In this document: positions 9,320 to 17,959 of the stretch, one piece after another
How the letters are laid out: each line of letters begins with the position of its first letter
How positions within the stretch are numbered: the stretch's first letter is position 1
Assembly: GCF_003751505.1 (NCBI RefSeq)
Contig: NZ_RJVB01000004.1
Span: forward strand, 404,018-468,017
Reading direction: 5' to 3'
Length of the DNA stretch: 64,000 nucleotides
Source: Erwinia sp. JUb26
GTDB taxonomy: Bacteria; Pseudomonadota; Gammaproteobacteria; Enterobacterales; Enterobacteriaceae
Notes under the pieces: model-generated
Told to the model about the DNA's origin: nothing
What the model saw: only the letters and a program-made list of their open reading frames with translations
The model's database searches: none
Translations under genes and position numbers: made by a program

Positions 9320-10066
9320 TTATTTCCCCCACCAGGCCAGTTTTCTCTCCAGCCGCTCCACCACGCCATACAGCAGCGCGCCGGTCAGCCCGCAGATCAC
9401 GATCAGCGTCCACATCCTCACCACGTCTTCGTTGTACATCGACTGGATCAGCAGCACGCCCAGGCCGATCGTGTCACCGAACCACTCGCCAACAATCGCG
9501 CCGACCAGGCTGAGGGAAATGCCCAGCTTCAGCGCCACAAAAATCGACGGAGCGGCGGCAGGGAAGTGCAGTACCAGAAAACGCTTCAGGCCGCTGGCAC
9601 CGAAGCTGCGCAGCAGGCTGATATGCAGCGGGTCCACCATCTCCATCCCGCGCTTGGTGTTCAGCGTGACCGGCAAAAACGTCAGGTAGAAGGCGATCAT
9701 CACCTTGGCAAACAGCGTGTTGCCGAACCAGATCACCACCAGCGCGCCAAAGGCAATCACCGGCACGGTCTGCGAGATAACAAACAGCGGAAACCAGGCG
9801 CGATCGATCCAGCTGACGTAGAAAAACAGGATGCCGCAGGCCACGCCAAACGCGGTGCCCAGCGCAAAGCCCAGCAGCGTTTCCAGCCCGGTGCGTCCGG
9901 TGCTGGCCAGCAGCAGATCGGCGTTTTCCCGGATATCTGCCACCACCATCGGCACCGACGGCAGATAGCGTGGGCTGATGGCAAACAGCGTGACGCTTCC
10001 CTGCCAGAACAGCAGCACCAGCAACACCGCGACCACCAGGGGATGGGTCAGAAGGCGTTTGATCAT
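9320..10066 (-). CDS. ABC transporter inner-membrane permease (SsuC/TauC-like), first copy
   Basis: 248 residues, with helices typical of BPD_transp_1 permeases and the cytoplasmic coupling loop (RSFGASGLKRFLVLHFPAA). Its ATG overlaps the ATPase stop by four bases (ATGA), indicating translational coupling. It pairs with the adjacent second permease and the upstream ATPase and binding protein to form one importer. Confidence 0.9.
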   Translation of the reverse strand: MIKRLLTHPLVVAVLLVLLFWQGSVTLFAISPRYLPSVPMVVADIRENADLLLASTGRTGLETLLGFALGTAFGVACGILFFYVSWIDRAWFPLFVISQTVPVIAFGALVVIWFGNTLFAKVMIAFYLTFLPVTLNTKRGMEMVDPLHISLLRSFGASGLKRFLVLHFPAAAPSIFVALKLGISLSLVGAIVGEWFGDTIGLGVLLIQSMYNEDVVRMWTLIVICGLTGALLYGVVERLERKLAWWGK

Positions 10067-10893
10067 GACTGTTCCTCATGCTCGGTGAAGCGAAACGACT
10101 TCATGCTCTCTTCTTCGATGGCTTCCAGCAGACGTTTCTTGATGGCGATAAATTCGGCGGAGGTCAGCATATCCGGGGTGCGCGGGCGAGGTAGATCGAT
10201 CTGCTCAACACATTTGATGGTGCCGGGGCGCGCGCTCATCACCACTACTTTGCTGCCGAGGAAGATCGCCTCATCGATGTCGTGGGTGATAAACAGCACG
10301 GTGCGGCGATGCTTCTCCCACAGCTTCAGCAGCCAGCGCTGCATCAGCGCGCGGGTCAGCGCATCCAGCGCGCCGAACGGCTCATCCAGCAGCATTAAAT
10401 CGCGCTCGAACAGGAAGGTGCGCATTAGGGCCACGCGCTGGCGCATCCCGCCCGAGAGCTGATGCGGATAGCTCTGCTCAAAGCCGCTGAGACCAAAGCT
10501 GGGGAACAGCCCCTCGGCGCGTTTGCGGGCCTCTTTACGCGGTACGCCTTCGCACTCCAGCGCCAGAATGGCGTTGTCCATAATGGTGCGCCACGGCAGC
10601 AGCAGGTCGCGCTGCGGCATAAACGATACTTTGCCAAGCAGTTCGCCATCCCGCTGAGACTGGCCTTTAAACAGGATCGCCCCGTCGCTGTCCGGGTCGA
10701 GCAGCCCGGCGATCATGTTGAACAGGGTTGATTTGCCGCAGCCGGAAGGGCCAACCAGCGTGACAAACTCACCCTCATTGACGATCAGGTTGACGCCGGA
10801 GACGGCGATGACCTGTTGCTGCCCATCGCCAAAGCGTTTCCATAAATTATCCAGCTGCAGCAGGGGCAGATGTTTTTTTGGTGCAATGGTCAT
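10063..10893 (-). CDS. ABC transporter ATPase (SsuB/TauB/ThiZ-like)
   Basis: 276 residues with Walker A (GPSGCGKST), the signature LSGGMRQRVALMR, Walker B (LMLLDEPFGALD) and the switch His in LFITHDIDEA. It energises the importer formed by the two downstream permeases and the upstream binding protein. The C-terminal about 40 residues beyond the core are charged and typical of the subfamily. It sits 20 nt after the binding-protein gene and overlaps the next permease start. Confidence 0.92.
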   Translation of the reverse strand: MTIAPKKHLPLLQLDNLWKRFGDGQQQVIAVSGVNLIVNEGEFVTLVGPSGCGKSTLFNMIAGLLDPDSDGAILFKGQSQRDGELLGKVSFMPQRDLLLPWRTIMDNAILALECEGVPRKEARKRAEGLFPSFGLSGFEQSYPHQLSGGMRQRVALMRTFLFERDLMLLDEPFGALDALTRALMQRWLLKLWEKHRRTVLFITHDIDEAIFLGSKVVVMSARPGTIKCVEQIDLPRPRTPDMLTSAEFIAIKKRLLEAIEEESMKSFRFTEHEEQS

Positions 10894-10913
10894 CAGGCTT
10901 CTCCGCGCGGTGA

Positions 10914-11924
10914 TCAGTTAAGGGTTTTGTACTGCGTCGGGACGTTATTCCAGAAGCTAAGGTCGAAGGTCTGGTTGACGTCCACCGGCTGTTTCAGCGC
11001 GCCGTACTCCACCAGCAGCTTCATCATCTTCTCGGCTTTAGGCATATCGACGTTGCCCAGCCCCGGCGATCCCGGCGGGTACATCAGCGAGGCGACGGAG
11101 TCGAGCATCGCCACCTGATGTTTTCGGTCGAGGCTTGGGTTGGTTTTCATCAGAATATCAATGGTTTCTTCGCGGTGGGTGAGGGCGTATTGCCAGCCTT
11201 CCAACGTGGCGTTAACGAAGGCCTGCACCTGCTGTGGCTTTTTTTCCACCATCGATTTTGAGGTGATCAGCGCGTCCTGCTGGGTGGTCACCCCGACGTC
11301 ATCGGGTGAAATCAGCTTGAGGTTGGTGACGCCTTTCTCTTTCAGCGTGTTGTATTCGTTATAGAGGGTGACGGTGGCAACATCGACCTGCTTATCGATA
11401 AACGGGTTGAGCGACACAGACTGTGGCAGCAGGGTGATATCCTCTTTCTTCAGGCCTGCCGCACCCAGCGATGCCAGCAGCGGATACTGCACGCCGGTAA
11501 ACCACACCGAGACTTTTTTGCCTTTAAAATCTTTAAAGCTGTTGATGCCGGAATCCGCATAGGTAACAAAGACGAACGGCGTGCGCTGCTGGGACATCGC
11601 CAGCGCGACAATCGGCAGACCTTTTTCCCGCGCCGCCAGCACGCTCTCCATGCCGCCCGCCAGGCCGAAGGTATCGGCACCCGACGCCACTAAGGTTTCC
11701 ACGTTGATATTCGGGCCGCCGGGATTGATGGTAACGTCCAGCCCCTGCTGCGCGTAAAAGCCTTTTTCTTTGGCGACGTAAAAACCGGCAAACTGCGCCT
11801 GCGCCAGCCATTTCAGGCGCACAGAGACTTTCTCCTGAGCGGCCTGCGCGGCGCCAGCAAGCAGCGCGGTACAGAGCAATCCAGTCAGACAACGACGGGC
11901 GAACTGCGAGGTAAGTCCTGACAT
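10914..11924 (-). CDS. ABC transporter periplasmic binding protein (NMT1/THI5-like, ThiY/RibY type)
   Basis: About 336 residues from the ATG at 11924, preceded by AGAGGA; earlier in-frame starts would put a charged stretch before the signal peptide. The signal peptide has a hydrophobic core and an AQAAQE-type cleavage site. The opening LKWLAQAQFAGFYVAKEKGFY is the hallmark of NMT1/THI5-like binding proteins, which carry pyrimidine thiamine precursors, riboflavin or related heterocycles; sulfonate binders are more distant. The gene leads the seven-gene operon and is divergent from the GntR regulator. An NMT1-type ligand plus amidase, carbamoylase and dioxygenase points to a nitrogen heterocycle or ureido compound; this is inference. 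Confidence 0.85.
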   Translation of the reverse strand: MSGLTSQFARRCLTGLLCTALLAGAAQAAQEKVSVRLKWLAQAQFAGFYVAKEKGFYAQQGLDVTINPGGPNINVETLVASGADTFGLAGGMESVLAAREKGLPIVALAMSQQRTPFVFVTYADSGINSFKDFKGKKVSVWFTGVQYPLLASLGAAGLKKEDITLLPQSVSLNPFIDKQVDVATVTLYNEYNTLKEKGVTNLKLISPDDVGVTTQQDALITSKSMVEKKPQQVQAFVNATLEGWQYALTHREETIDILMKTNPSLDRKHQVAMLDSVASLMYPPGSPGLGNVDMPKAEKMMKLLVEYGALKQPVDVNQTFDLSFWNNVPTQYKTLN

Positions 11925-11979
11925 GTGAGCATCCTCTGGTTTCGGGTTCAACATTCGGGTGGTAATGAAAAATCGCGTT

Positions 11980-12144
11980 ATGTATACATCACGGCGCTGT
12001 TTTAATGTCTTTGCTGCCATTCATGACTTGCAGGATGTGTGCCAGTTTCAATAAAGGTCATTGACCCGCGCAAGAAATCAGCGACAATACGCACTATAAA
12101 GCGGTGAAGGCGATGTATACCTGTTTATTGAAAAGGTATGCAAA
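11980..12144. promoter_or_regulatory. Predicted GntR operators in the divergent promoter region
   Basis: The 258-bp divergent region holds a palindrome ATGTATACAT at 11980-11989 near the binding-protein gene, ATGTATACCT at 12113-12122, and AGGTATGCAA at 12135-12144 close to the regulator start. The last two are the same half-site (AGGTATRCAW) in opposite orientations. GTATAC-centred palindromes are typical operators of FCD-type GntR regulators, and the same pair recurs before the SDR gene. Confidence 0.6.
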
Positions 12145-12182
12145 TGGATCGTAACAGTGCAACCTGACGAGCAAACAGCACC

Positions 12183-12860
12183 ATGAGTGAGCAAAAAAAC
12201 CTCTCCCGCCTGACGGGAACCTCGCTGGCGGACGGCCTGAAGCAGACGCTGGAAAAAGAGATCGCCAGCGGCGCGCTGGAGCCGGGTAAGCGACTGGACG
12301 AAAAGGAAATTGGCGCGCGATTTGGCGTTTCGCGCACCCCGGTACGCGAGGCGTTTCGCCTGCTGGCGGCCGACGGGCTGGTGGATCTCAACGGCCGTCA
12401 GGGCGTGATGGTGCGCGCCCTGAGCATGAATAAGCTGCTGGAAATGTTTCAGGTAATGGCCGAGCTGGAAGGGCTGTGCGCGCGGCTGGCGGCGCGGCGT
12501 ATCTCGCCGGACCAGTTGGCCACGCTGCGCCAGATCCAGCAGCAGATGGCGGATCGCGGCCCGTCCATTTCGCCGGAAGCCTTCTATGAAATGAATCTCA
12601 GCTTCCATGAAGGGATCTATGCCTTTGCCCGTAATGCGTTTTTAGCCGAAGAGACGCGCGCGCTGCGCAACCGCGTGGGTGTATATCGCCGCCGGGTGAC
12701 CTTCCATCCGGGGCGGGTCAATAAAACTCTCGAGGAGCACGGTGCGATCCTTGAGGCGATCGCCCGTAACGACGCCGATGCCGCGCACGACGCGATGCGC
12801 AAGCACCTGACCCTGCTGGGCGATGACCTGGTCGATTTTATCGCGGGCTTCAGCAAATAA
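12183..12860 (+). CDS. GntR-family (FadR subfamily, FCD) transcriptional regulator
   Basis: 225 residues. The winged helix lies at about 10-75 (GKRLDEKEIGARFGVSRTPVREAFRLLAADGLVDL) followed by an all-helical FCD ligand domain at about 85-215, with metal-type His residues (NLSFHEGIYAF and EEHGAILEAI). It probably binds the GTATAC-type sites in its own divergent promoter and before the SDR gene, repressing the flanking catabolic genes until an inducer binds. The effector is likely the imported compound or an early breakdown product. Confidence 0.9.
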   Translation: MSEQKNLSRLTGTSLADGLKQTLEKEIASGALEPGKRLDEKEIGARFGVSRTPVREAFRLLAADGLVDLNGRQGVMVRALSMNKLLEMFQVMAELEGLCARLAARRISPDQLATLRQIQQQMADRGPSISPEAFYEMNLSFHEGIYAFARNAFLAEETRALRNRVGVYRRRVTFHPGRVNKTLEEHGAILEAIARNDADAAHDAMRKHLTLLGDDLVDFIAGFSK

Positions 12861-12876
12861 ACATTTTTGCCTTTCT

Positions 12877-12906
12877 GGTATGCAAATTGCTTTGCTATGT
12901 ATACCT
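12877..12906. promoter_or_regulatory. Predicted GntR operator pair before the SDR gene
   Basis: TGGTATGCAA (12877-12886) and ATGTATACCT (12897-12906) repeat the two inverted sites found at 12113-12144. They lie immediately upstream of the SDR ribosome-binding site, so a bound repressor would cover the promoter. Confidence 0.6.
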
Positions 12907-12923
12907 AAACTGGAGGGCACCAA

Positions 12924-13706
12924 ATGAATCTCAATCTGAACGGCAAGAGCGCGTTGATTACCGGCGCATCAAAAGGCATCGGCGAAGCGACGGCGCGCGT
13001 ACTGGCCGCCGAAGGCTGTACGCTACACCTGGCGGCACGTAACGGCGCGGCAATGCGCGATCTGCAACAGGCGCTGATTGCCGAATATGGCGTCAGCGTT
13101 TCGGTGTATGAAAAAGACCTCAGCTCCACGGCGGCGATGGAGTCGCTGGCGGCCGAAGTCGGCGCGATTGATATTCTGATCAACAATGCGGGCGACATTC
13201 CGGCCGGATCGCTGGAGGTGGTTGGCGACCGCGAGTGGCGCGCCGGGTTCGATCTGAAAGTTTTCGGCTATATCTCCCTCTGCCGTCTTTACTACCCACA
13301 AATGAAAGCGGCCAAAAGCGGCGTGATCGTCAACGTGATCGGCAACTCCGGTGAAAACTGGGATGCCAGCTATATAGCCGGCAGCACCGGCAACGCCGCG
13401 CTGATGTCGTTTACTAAAGCGCTGGGCGGCCGCAGCCTGGATGACGGCATCCGGGTGATCGGCATCAACCCCGGCCCGGTCGCCACCGACCGCATGCTGA
13501 AAATTATGAAGCGTAAAGCAATCGATATGCTGGGCGACGAGTCGCGCTGGGAAGAGTTGTTCGCGCTCTATCCGGGCCAGCGCCCGGCCACCTCGGAAGA
13601 GGTCGCGGATTTAGTGGCCTTTATGTCTTCCGGGCGCGCGGGCTACATCAGCGGCACCAACATTACTATCGACGGCGGCATTGCTGCGCGTGGATCCGTC
13701 ATTTAA
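12924..13706 (+). CDS. Short-chain dehydrogenase/reductase (atypical active site)
   Basis: 260 residues with the cofactor motif TGASKGIG (residues 14-21) and the NNAG motif. The catalytic segment reads NSGENWDASYIAGSTGNAAL, so the usual YxxxK is YIAGS: the conserved lysine is replaced by serine, in a subfamily style I recognise from other uncharacterised SDRs. It may use another base or may not be a classical alcohol dehydrogenase. A good GGAGG lies before the ATG. It opens the plus-strand arm (SDR, aminotransferase, hydrolase, carbamoylase), controlled by the GntR sites just upstream. Confidence 0.87.
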   Translation: MNLNLNGKSALITGASKGIGEATARVLAAEGCTLHLAARNGAAMRDLQQALIAEYGVSVSVYEKDLSSTAAMESLAAEVGAIDILINNAGDIPAGSLEVVGDREWRAGFDLKVFGYISLCRLYYPQMKAAKSGVIVNVIGNSGENWDASYIAGSTGNAALMSFTKALGGRSLDDGIRVIGINPGPVATDRMLKIMKRKAIDMLGDESRWEELFALYPGQRPATSEEVADLVAFMSSGRAGYISGTNITIDGGIAARGSVI

Positions 13707-13719
13707 CCGGGAGCGCAGC

Positions 13720-14853
13720 ATGTCAGATATCTATACGCGTAATGCCTGGTTCGATCGGCTGTTTGCCACCGAAGGGCTGATCTGGATGGGGCAGAACACC
13801 AACCATCTGCCGCCGCATCCGGACGTGCTGGCCGCACTGCATAATTCGGTGGCCGCTACCGAGTTTAGTGCCTATGCGCCGCCGCTGGGGTTTGAGTCAC
13901 TGCGCAGCGCCATTGTCGCCGACATTGGGGTTCCCGGCGTGACGGCAATGGTCACCGACGGTGGGGTGAATGCCCTGGCGACGCTGTGCCGCGCCCGCTG
14001 CCGCCCCGGCACCACCTTTGTTACCACCGATCCCAGCTGGAAATGGCCCTGCCAGTTCGCCGAGCAGATGGGATCCGAGGTTATTCAGATCCCGATCTGG
14101 AACCCCGACTGCCACTATCGCCTGACTCCGGACGCACTGGCGGCAGCGGTGGACGACAGCACCGCGCTGATCTATCTCGTCGACCCGAATAACCCGCTGG
14201 GCATTCACTACAGCCGGGAAGAGCTGCAGGCATTTATCGATATCGCCCGCCGCCACGGTGCGCTGCTGATCCACGACTGCACCTACCGCGACTTTGCCCC
14301 GGAGCACGTGGCCGCACTGGGGCTGGACAGTGAACAGGTGGTGATGTCCGTGAGCTTTTCAAAATGGCTGGGGCTGGCGGGCCTGCGGGTCGGCGCGCTG
14401 GTGGCCGCGCCGGCGCTGCTGGCCGAACTGGCCCCGTACAACGGCGGCGTGCTGGGGGCCAGCGTTCCGGCGCAGCGCGCGGCGGAAGCGGGTTTAAAAG
14501 TGAAGGCGGAATGGATGACCACTCTGCTGGCGGCGGACAAACGCAATAAAGCACGCATTGCCGAGGCGGTCAGCGCCGTGCCGGGGTTGTCGCTGCCGGT
14601 CTACCCCTCCGGCGGTAATTTCCTGGTGATTGATGTCACCGGTGCCGGTATTCGTCCCGAAGCGCTGGTGGAGTGCTATCTGCAACAGGGCATTCAGATC
14701 CGCCACGGCGGCTATCACACCACCACCTTTGGCGATCGCTTTATCAAAGTCAGCACCACGGTTCCGGCTGAATGGGCGGAGAAATTCGCCGCTCTGCTGC
14801 CGGAAATGGTGGCGCAGGCCGCACAGCTGCAGCAGTTCCGCCAACCATTCTGA
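13720..14853 (+). CDS. PLP-dependent aminotransferase class I/II
   Basis: 377 residues from the ATG at 13720, after GGGAGCG. Fold type I features are clear: Asp and Asn of the cofactor site (YLVDPNNPLGIHYS; LLIHDCTYRDF), the Schiff-base lysine in SVSFSKWLGLAGLRVG and an Arg near the C terminus. It starts just after the SDR stop and is followed by a hydrolase at 10 nt. It would transfer the amino group of a breakdown intermediate or act as a C-S/C-N lyase; the substrate is unknown. Confidence 0.88.
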   Translation: MSDIYTRNAWFDRLFATEGLIWMGQNTNHLPPHPDVLAALHNSVAATEFSAYAPPLGFESLRSAIVADIGVPGVTAMVTDGGVNALATLCRARCRPGTTFVTTDPSWKWPCQFAEQMGSEVIQIPIWNPDCHYRLTPDALAAAVDDSTALIYLVDPNNPLGIHYSREELQAFIDIARRHGALLIHDCTYRDFAPEHVAALGLDSEQVVMSVSFSKWLGLAGLRVGALVAAPALLAELAPYNGGVLGASVPAQRAAEAGLKVKAEWMTTLLAADKRNKARIAEAVSAVPGLSLPVYPSGGNFLVIDVTGAGIRPEALVECYLQQGIQIRHGGYHTTTFGDRFIKVSTTVPAEWAEKFAALLPEMVAQAAQLQQFRQPF

Positions 14854-14863
14854 GGAGCGAACC

Positions 14864-15742
14864 ATGTTTATTACCACCAACGATCGGGTTCAGCTGTGGG
14901 TTGAAACCAGCGGGGAAGGCATCCCGATCCTGTTTATCCATGAATTTGGCGGCAGTTTTGACAGCTGGCAGCCGCAGGTCCATGCCTTCAGCCGCCGCTA
15001 TCAGTGCATCACCTATGCGGCACGCGGCTATCCGCCTTCGTCGGTGCCGCAGGATCTGGAAGCGTACTCCCAGCAGCGGGCGGTGGAGGATGCGCTGGCC
15101 GTGCTGGACGGGCTGGGCATTGAAAAGGCGCATATCGTCGGGTTATCGATGGGGGGATTTGCCGCACTGCATTTTGGCCTCAATGCGCCCGAGCGCGCGC
15201 TGTCGCTGACCGTGGCCGGAGCAGGCTACGGCTGCGAGCCGGAAACCGAAGCGTATTTCCGCCAGGTTTCGCTGCAGGTAGGCGAAAACTTCGCCCGCCA
15301 GGGGGCAAAACAGTTTGCGCCGACCTATGCGCTGGGGGCCAGCCGCGTGCAGTTCCAGAACAAAGATCCGCGCGGCTGGCAGCGCTTTGCCGATCGGCTG
15401 GCGGAACACGACTCGCTGGGAGCCTCGCTGACCATGCGCGGCGTGCAGGCGCGTCGCCCGGCGTTCTACCAGCTGGAAGCGCAGATCAAGGCGCTGATGC
15501 TGCCGGTGCTGATTATGGTCGGTGACGAGGACGATCACTGTCTGCAACCCGGCCTGTACCTGAAAAAACACCTGCCTGCCGCCGGGCTGGCGATCCTGCC
15601 GAAAACCGGCCACACCCTGAATCTGGAAGAGCCGCAGCTGTTTAACCAGCTGCTGGCGGAGTTTTTCGCGCAGGTTGAGGCGGGGAAATGGGGCGTGCGC
15701 GACCCGCGTGCTAATCCGGCGCAGATAATGCGCACCGACTGA
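14864..15742 (+). CDS. Alpha/beta-fold hydrolase
   Basis: 292 residues, cytoplasmic. The nucleophile elbow is GLSMGG, the oxyanion strand LFIHEFGGSFDSW, a catalytic Asp lies near VGDEDDHC and His in KTGHTLNLEEP. The ATG at 14864 follows GAGGAGCG. Members with this layout hydrolyse esters, enol-lactones or C-C bonds. It lies between the aminotransferase and the carbamoylase in one operon, so it probably opens a lactone or cleaves an ester-like intermediate; that role is inferred. Confidence 0.87.
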   Translation: MFITTNDRVQLWVETSGEGIPILFIHEFGGSFDSWQPQVHAFSRRYQCITYAARGYPPSSVPQDLEAYSQQRAVEDALAVLDGLGIEKAHIVGLSMGGFAALHFGLNAPERALSLTVAGAGYGCEPETEAYFRQVSLQVGENFARQGAKQFAPTYALGASRVQFQNKDPRGWQRFADRLAEHDSLGASLTMRGVQARRPAFYQLEAQIKALMLPVLIMVGDEDDHCLQPGLYLKKHLPAAGLAILPKTGHTLNLEEPQLFNQLLAEFFAQVEAGKWGVRDPRANPAQIMRTD

Positions 15743-15749
15743 GGGTGAA

Positions 15750-16976
15750 ATGATGAAAATTAACGGTGAGCGGCTCTGGCAGCGGCTGATGCGGATGTCA
15801 CAGGTGGGGGCCATTGCCGGTGACGGCGTCAATCGTCAGGCGCTCAGTGCGGAAGAAGCGGAGAGCTTGCGGCTGATGATTGACTGGGCGCAGGCCAGCG
15901 ATCTGGAGGCCCGTTGCGATATGGCGGGGAATCTGTTCGTTATCCTCTCCGGTACCGATCGCGCGGCCGCGCCACTGCTGCTGGGCAGCCATCTCGACAG
16001 CCAGCCCACCGGTGGCCGCTTTGACGGCGTTTACGGCGTGCTGGCGGCGCTGGAAGTGCTGACGGTGTTTCGCGAATGCGGCCTTCAGCCCGCCTGCGAT
16101 GTCGTGGCGGTATCGTGGATGAATGAAGAAGGATCGCGGTTTGCACCGGGGATGATGGGATCGTCGCTGTTCGCCGGCGCGCGCGCGCTGATGGCGATGC
16201 GCGCCGTGACCGACGAGGCGGGCTGCTCCGTCGGCCAGGCGCTGGATGAACTCCACCGGGCGGTGCCGCTGGATATCTACGCCTGCCCCCATCCCCCGCT
16301 CGCCTATCTGGAGGCGCATATTGAGCAGGCGACACAGCTGGAACGGGCGGAGGCCACCATCGGTGTGGTGAGCGGCATTCAGGGCAAGGTGACCTGGCAG
16401 GTGACGCTGCATGGCGAGCGCGGCCATGCGGGCACGGTGCCGATGGCGCAGCGGCGCGACGTGCTGCGCTGCTTCAGCGGCATCGCGCAGCGGCTTTACG
16501 ACAAGGTGGGCGCGGCCGATCCGGCGGTGATGCTGACGATAGGACGGATTGAAATGCAGCCCAACGCGCCGTCGGTGATCCCGGACCGTCTGACCTTCCG
16601 CATCGATCTGCGCCACCCCGACGCTGTGCGGTTAACGGCGCTGACGGCGACAGCAGAGCGGCTGATGAGCGAGATGGCGTCACCCTGTGACATTGAATTC
16701 ACCCGCCTGAGCGAAGCCGCGCCCAACGCCTTTTCCCCCGAACTCCAGCAGGCGATTGCGCAATCTGCCAGCGAACGCGGCTATCCGGCGCTTTCTTTGC
16801 TTTCCGCTGCCGGCCACGACGCGCGCTATCTGGCGGCAATCTGCCCCTCGGCGATGATCTTTATTCCCTGCCGCGCGGGCATCAGCCATGCGCCGGAAGA
16901 GTGGGCAGCGCCCGAGGCGGTCAGCGCGGGCGCTCAGGTGCTGCTGGACGTGGCGCGCCGCTGGTCAGGGCTGTAG
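15750..16976 (+). CDS. M20-family Zn-dependent N-carbamoyl amino acid/allantoate amidohydrolase
   Basis: 408 residues (the alternative start one codon later is equally good). Metal ligands are conserved: GSHLDSQPTGGRFDG, WMNEEGSRF and YLEAHIEQ, with the late His in AAGHDARYLA. The family removes carbamoyl groups from ureido acids such as N-carbamoyl-beta-alanine, allantoate or hydantoin-derived acids. It ends the GntR-controlled operon and overlaps the end of the convergent ptrR gene by 12 nt. Together with the amidase in the divergent arm it argues that the substrate carries a ureido or carbamoyl group. Confidence 0.88.
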   Translation: MMKINGERLWQRLMRMSQVGAIAGDGVNRQALSAEEAESLRLMIDWAQASDLEARCDMAGNLFVILSGTDRAAAPLLLGSHLDSQPTGGRFDGVYGVLAALEVLTVFRECGLQPACDVVAVSWMNEEGSRFAPGMMGSSLFAGARALMAMRAVTDEAGCSVGQALDELHRAVPLDIYACPHPPLAYLEAHIEQATQLERAEATIGVVSGIQGKVTWQVTLHGERGHAGTVPMAQRRDVLRCFSGIAQRLYDKVGAADPAVMLTIGRIEMQPNAPSVIPDRLTFRIDLRHPDAVRLTALTATAERLMSEMASPCDIEFTRLSEAAPNAFSPELQQAIAQSASERGYPALSLLSAAGHDARYLAAICPSAMIFIPCRAGISHAPEEWAAPEAVSAGAQVLLDVARRWSGL

Positions 16977-17819
16977 CATTTCGGTCATCGCGTTTAAATT
17001 GGCTGCGCGTGTGCCCTTGCGCCACACCAGCCAGATTTCAATATTGCCCATCCCGCCACCCAGCGGCCAGGCCTGCACGCTGTCGCGCCCCGGCATACTC
17101 TCCAGCATGCTGGCCGGGATCAGCGCCAGCCCCGCGCCCGCGCTGACGCAGGCCAGAATGCCGTGATAGGACTCCATTTCGAAAATCTTGCCAGGCACGG
17201 CGTTTTCCCGCGCGAACCAGTTTTCAAACAGCCGCCGGTAGGAGCAGTTGGCGCGGAAGGCATAAATCGTTGAGCCGGAAATGCTGGCGGCATCCGGCAC
17301 CGGCGGATGATTCAGCGCGCCGATTAGCACCAGCTCCTCGCTGAAGGCCGGTACGCCCTCCAGCTGCGGGTGCTTAGGCGGCCCGTCGACAAACGCCGCG
17401 CTGTAGCGGCCTGAGAAAATCCCGTCAATCATATCGCCGGAGGGGCCGGTGGAGAGGTCCAGCTCCACCTGCGGCCACTGCTGATGGTAGCGGGCAATCA
17501 GCGGCGGCAGGCGCACGGCGGCGGTACTTTCAATCGCCCCGAGGGTGAAGACGCCGCTGGGATGCTGCCCGGATACGCTCAGCTTCGCCTCTTCGGCCAG
17601 CGCCAGAATGCGCCGTGCGTAGTCCAGCAGCGTGCGGCCGCTGTCGGTGATATGCAGCCGCAGTTTTTCCCGGCGGAACAGTTCGCAGCCCAGCTCCTCT
17701 TCCAGCTGGCGCAGGCGGGTAGAGATATTCGACGGCACGCGGTGCAGTCGGTCGGCGGCGGCGGTGACGCTGCCCTCTTCGGCAATCGCACGGAAGACAT
17801 CCAGCTGGGTCAGATCCAT
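16965..17819 (-). CDS. ptrR: LysR-family regulator PtrR (YneJ)
   Basis: 284 residues. The N-terminal helix-turn-helix (MDLTQLDVFRAIAEEG) and the effector domain closely resemble E. coli PtrR/YneJ, including the stretches ALGALESTAAVR-like (LGAIESTAAVRLPP), AFRANCSYRR and the MESYHG motif. In E. coli this gene is divergent from sad, and the same layout holds here. PtrR responds to putrescine/GABA catabolism. The divergent promoter contains a clear inverted repeat suited to LysR binding. Confidence 0.9.
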   Translation of the reverse strand: MDLTQLDVFRAIAEEGSVTAAADRLHRVPSNISTRLRQLEEELGCELFRREKLRLHITDSGRTLLDYARRILALAEEAKLSVSGQHPSGVFTLGAIESTAAVRLPPLIARYHQQWPQVELDLSTGPSGDMIDGIFSGRYSAAFVDGPPKHPQLEGVPAFSEELVLIGALNHPPVPDAASISGSTIYAFRANCSYRRLFENWFARENAVPGKIFEMESYHGILACVSAGAGLALIPASMLESMPGRDSVQAWPLGGGMGNIEIWLVWRKGTRAANLNAMTEMLQP

Positions 17820-17843
17820 ATCATTCTCAATTTGAGCAAGTAA

Positions 17844-17872
17844 CTTTCATTATTATTCATTTTTAATGAAAG
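17844..17872. promoter_or_regulatory. Inverted repeat in the ptrR-sad divergent promoter
   Basis: CTTTCATT (17844-17851) and AATGAAAG (17865-17872) form an 8-bp inverted repeat with 13 bp between the arms, in the 140-bp space between the two divergent genes. It is a candidate PtrR operator and is embedded in AT-rich promoter DNA. Confidence 0.5.
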
Positions 17873-17959
17873 CTTCACAAGCCTATCATTTCCCCATGCC
17901 GCATTTCAGCCTGTGCGCTGGGTGCAACGTTGAACCGAATGATCGAGAAGGCGCAAAAC

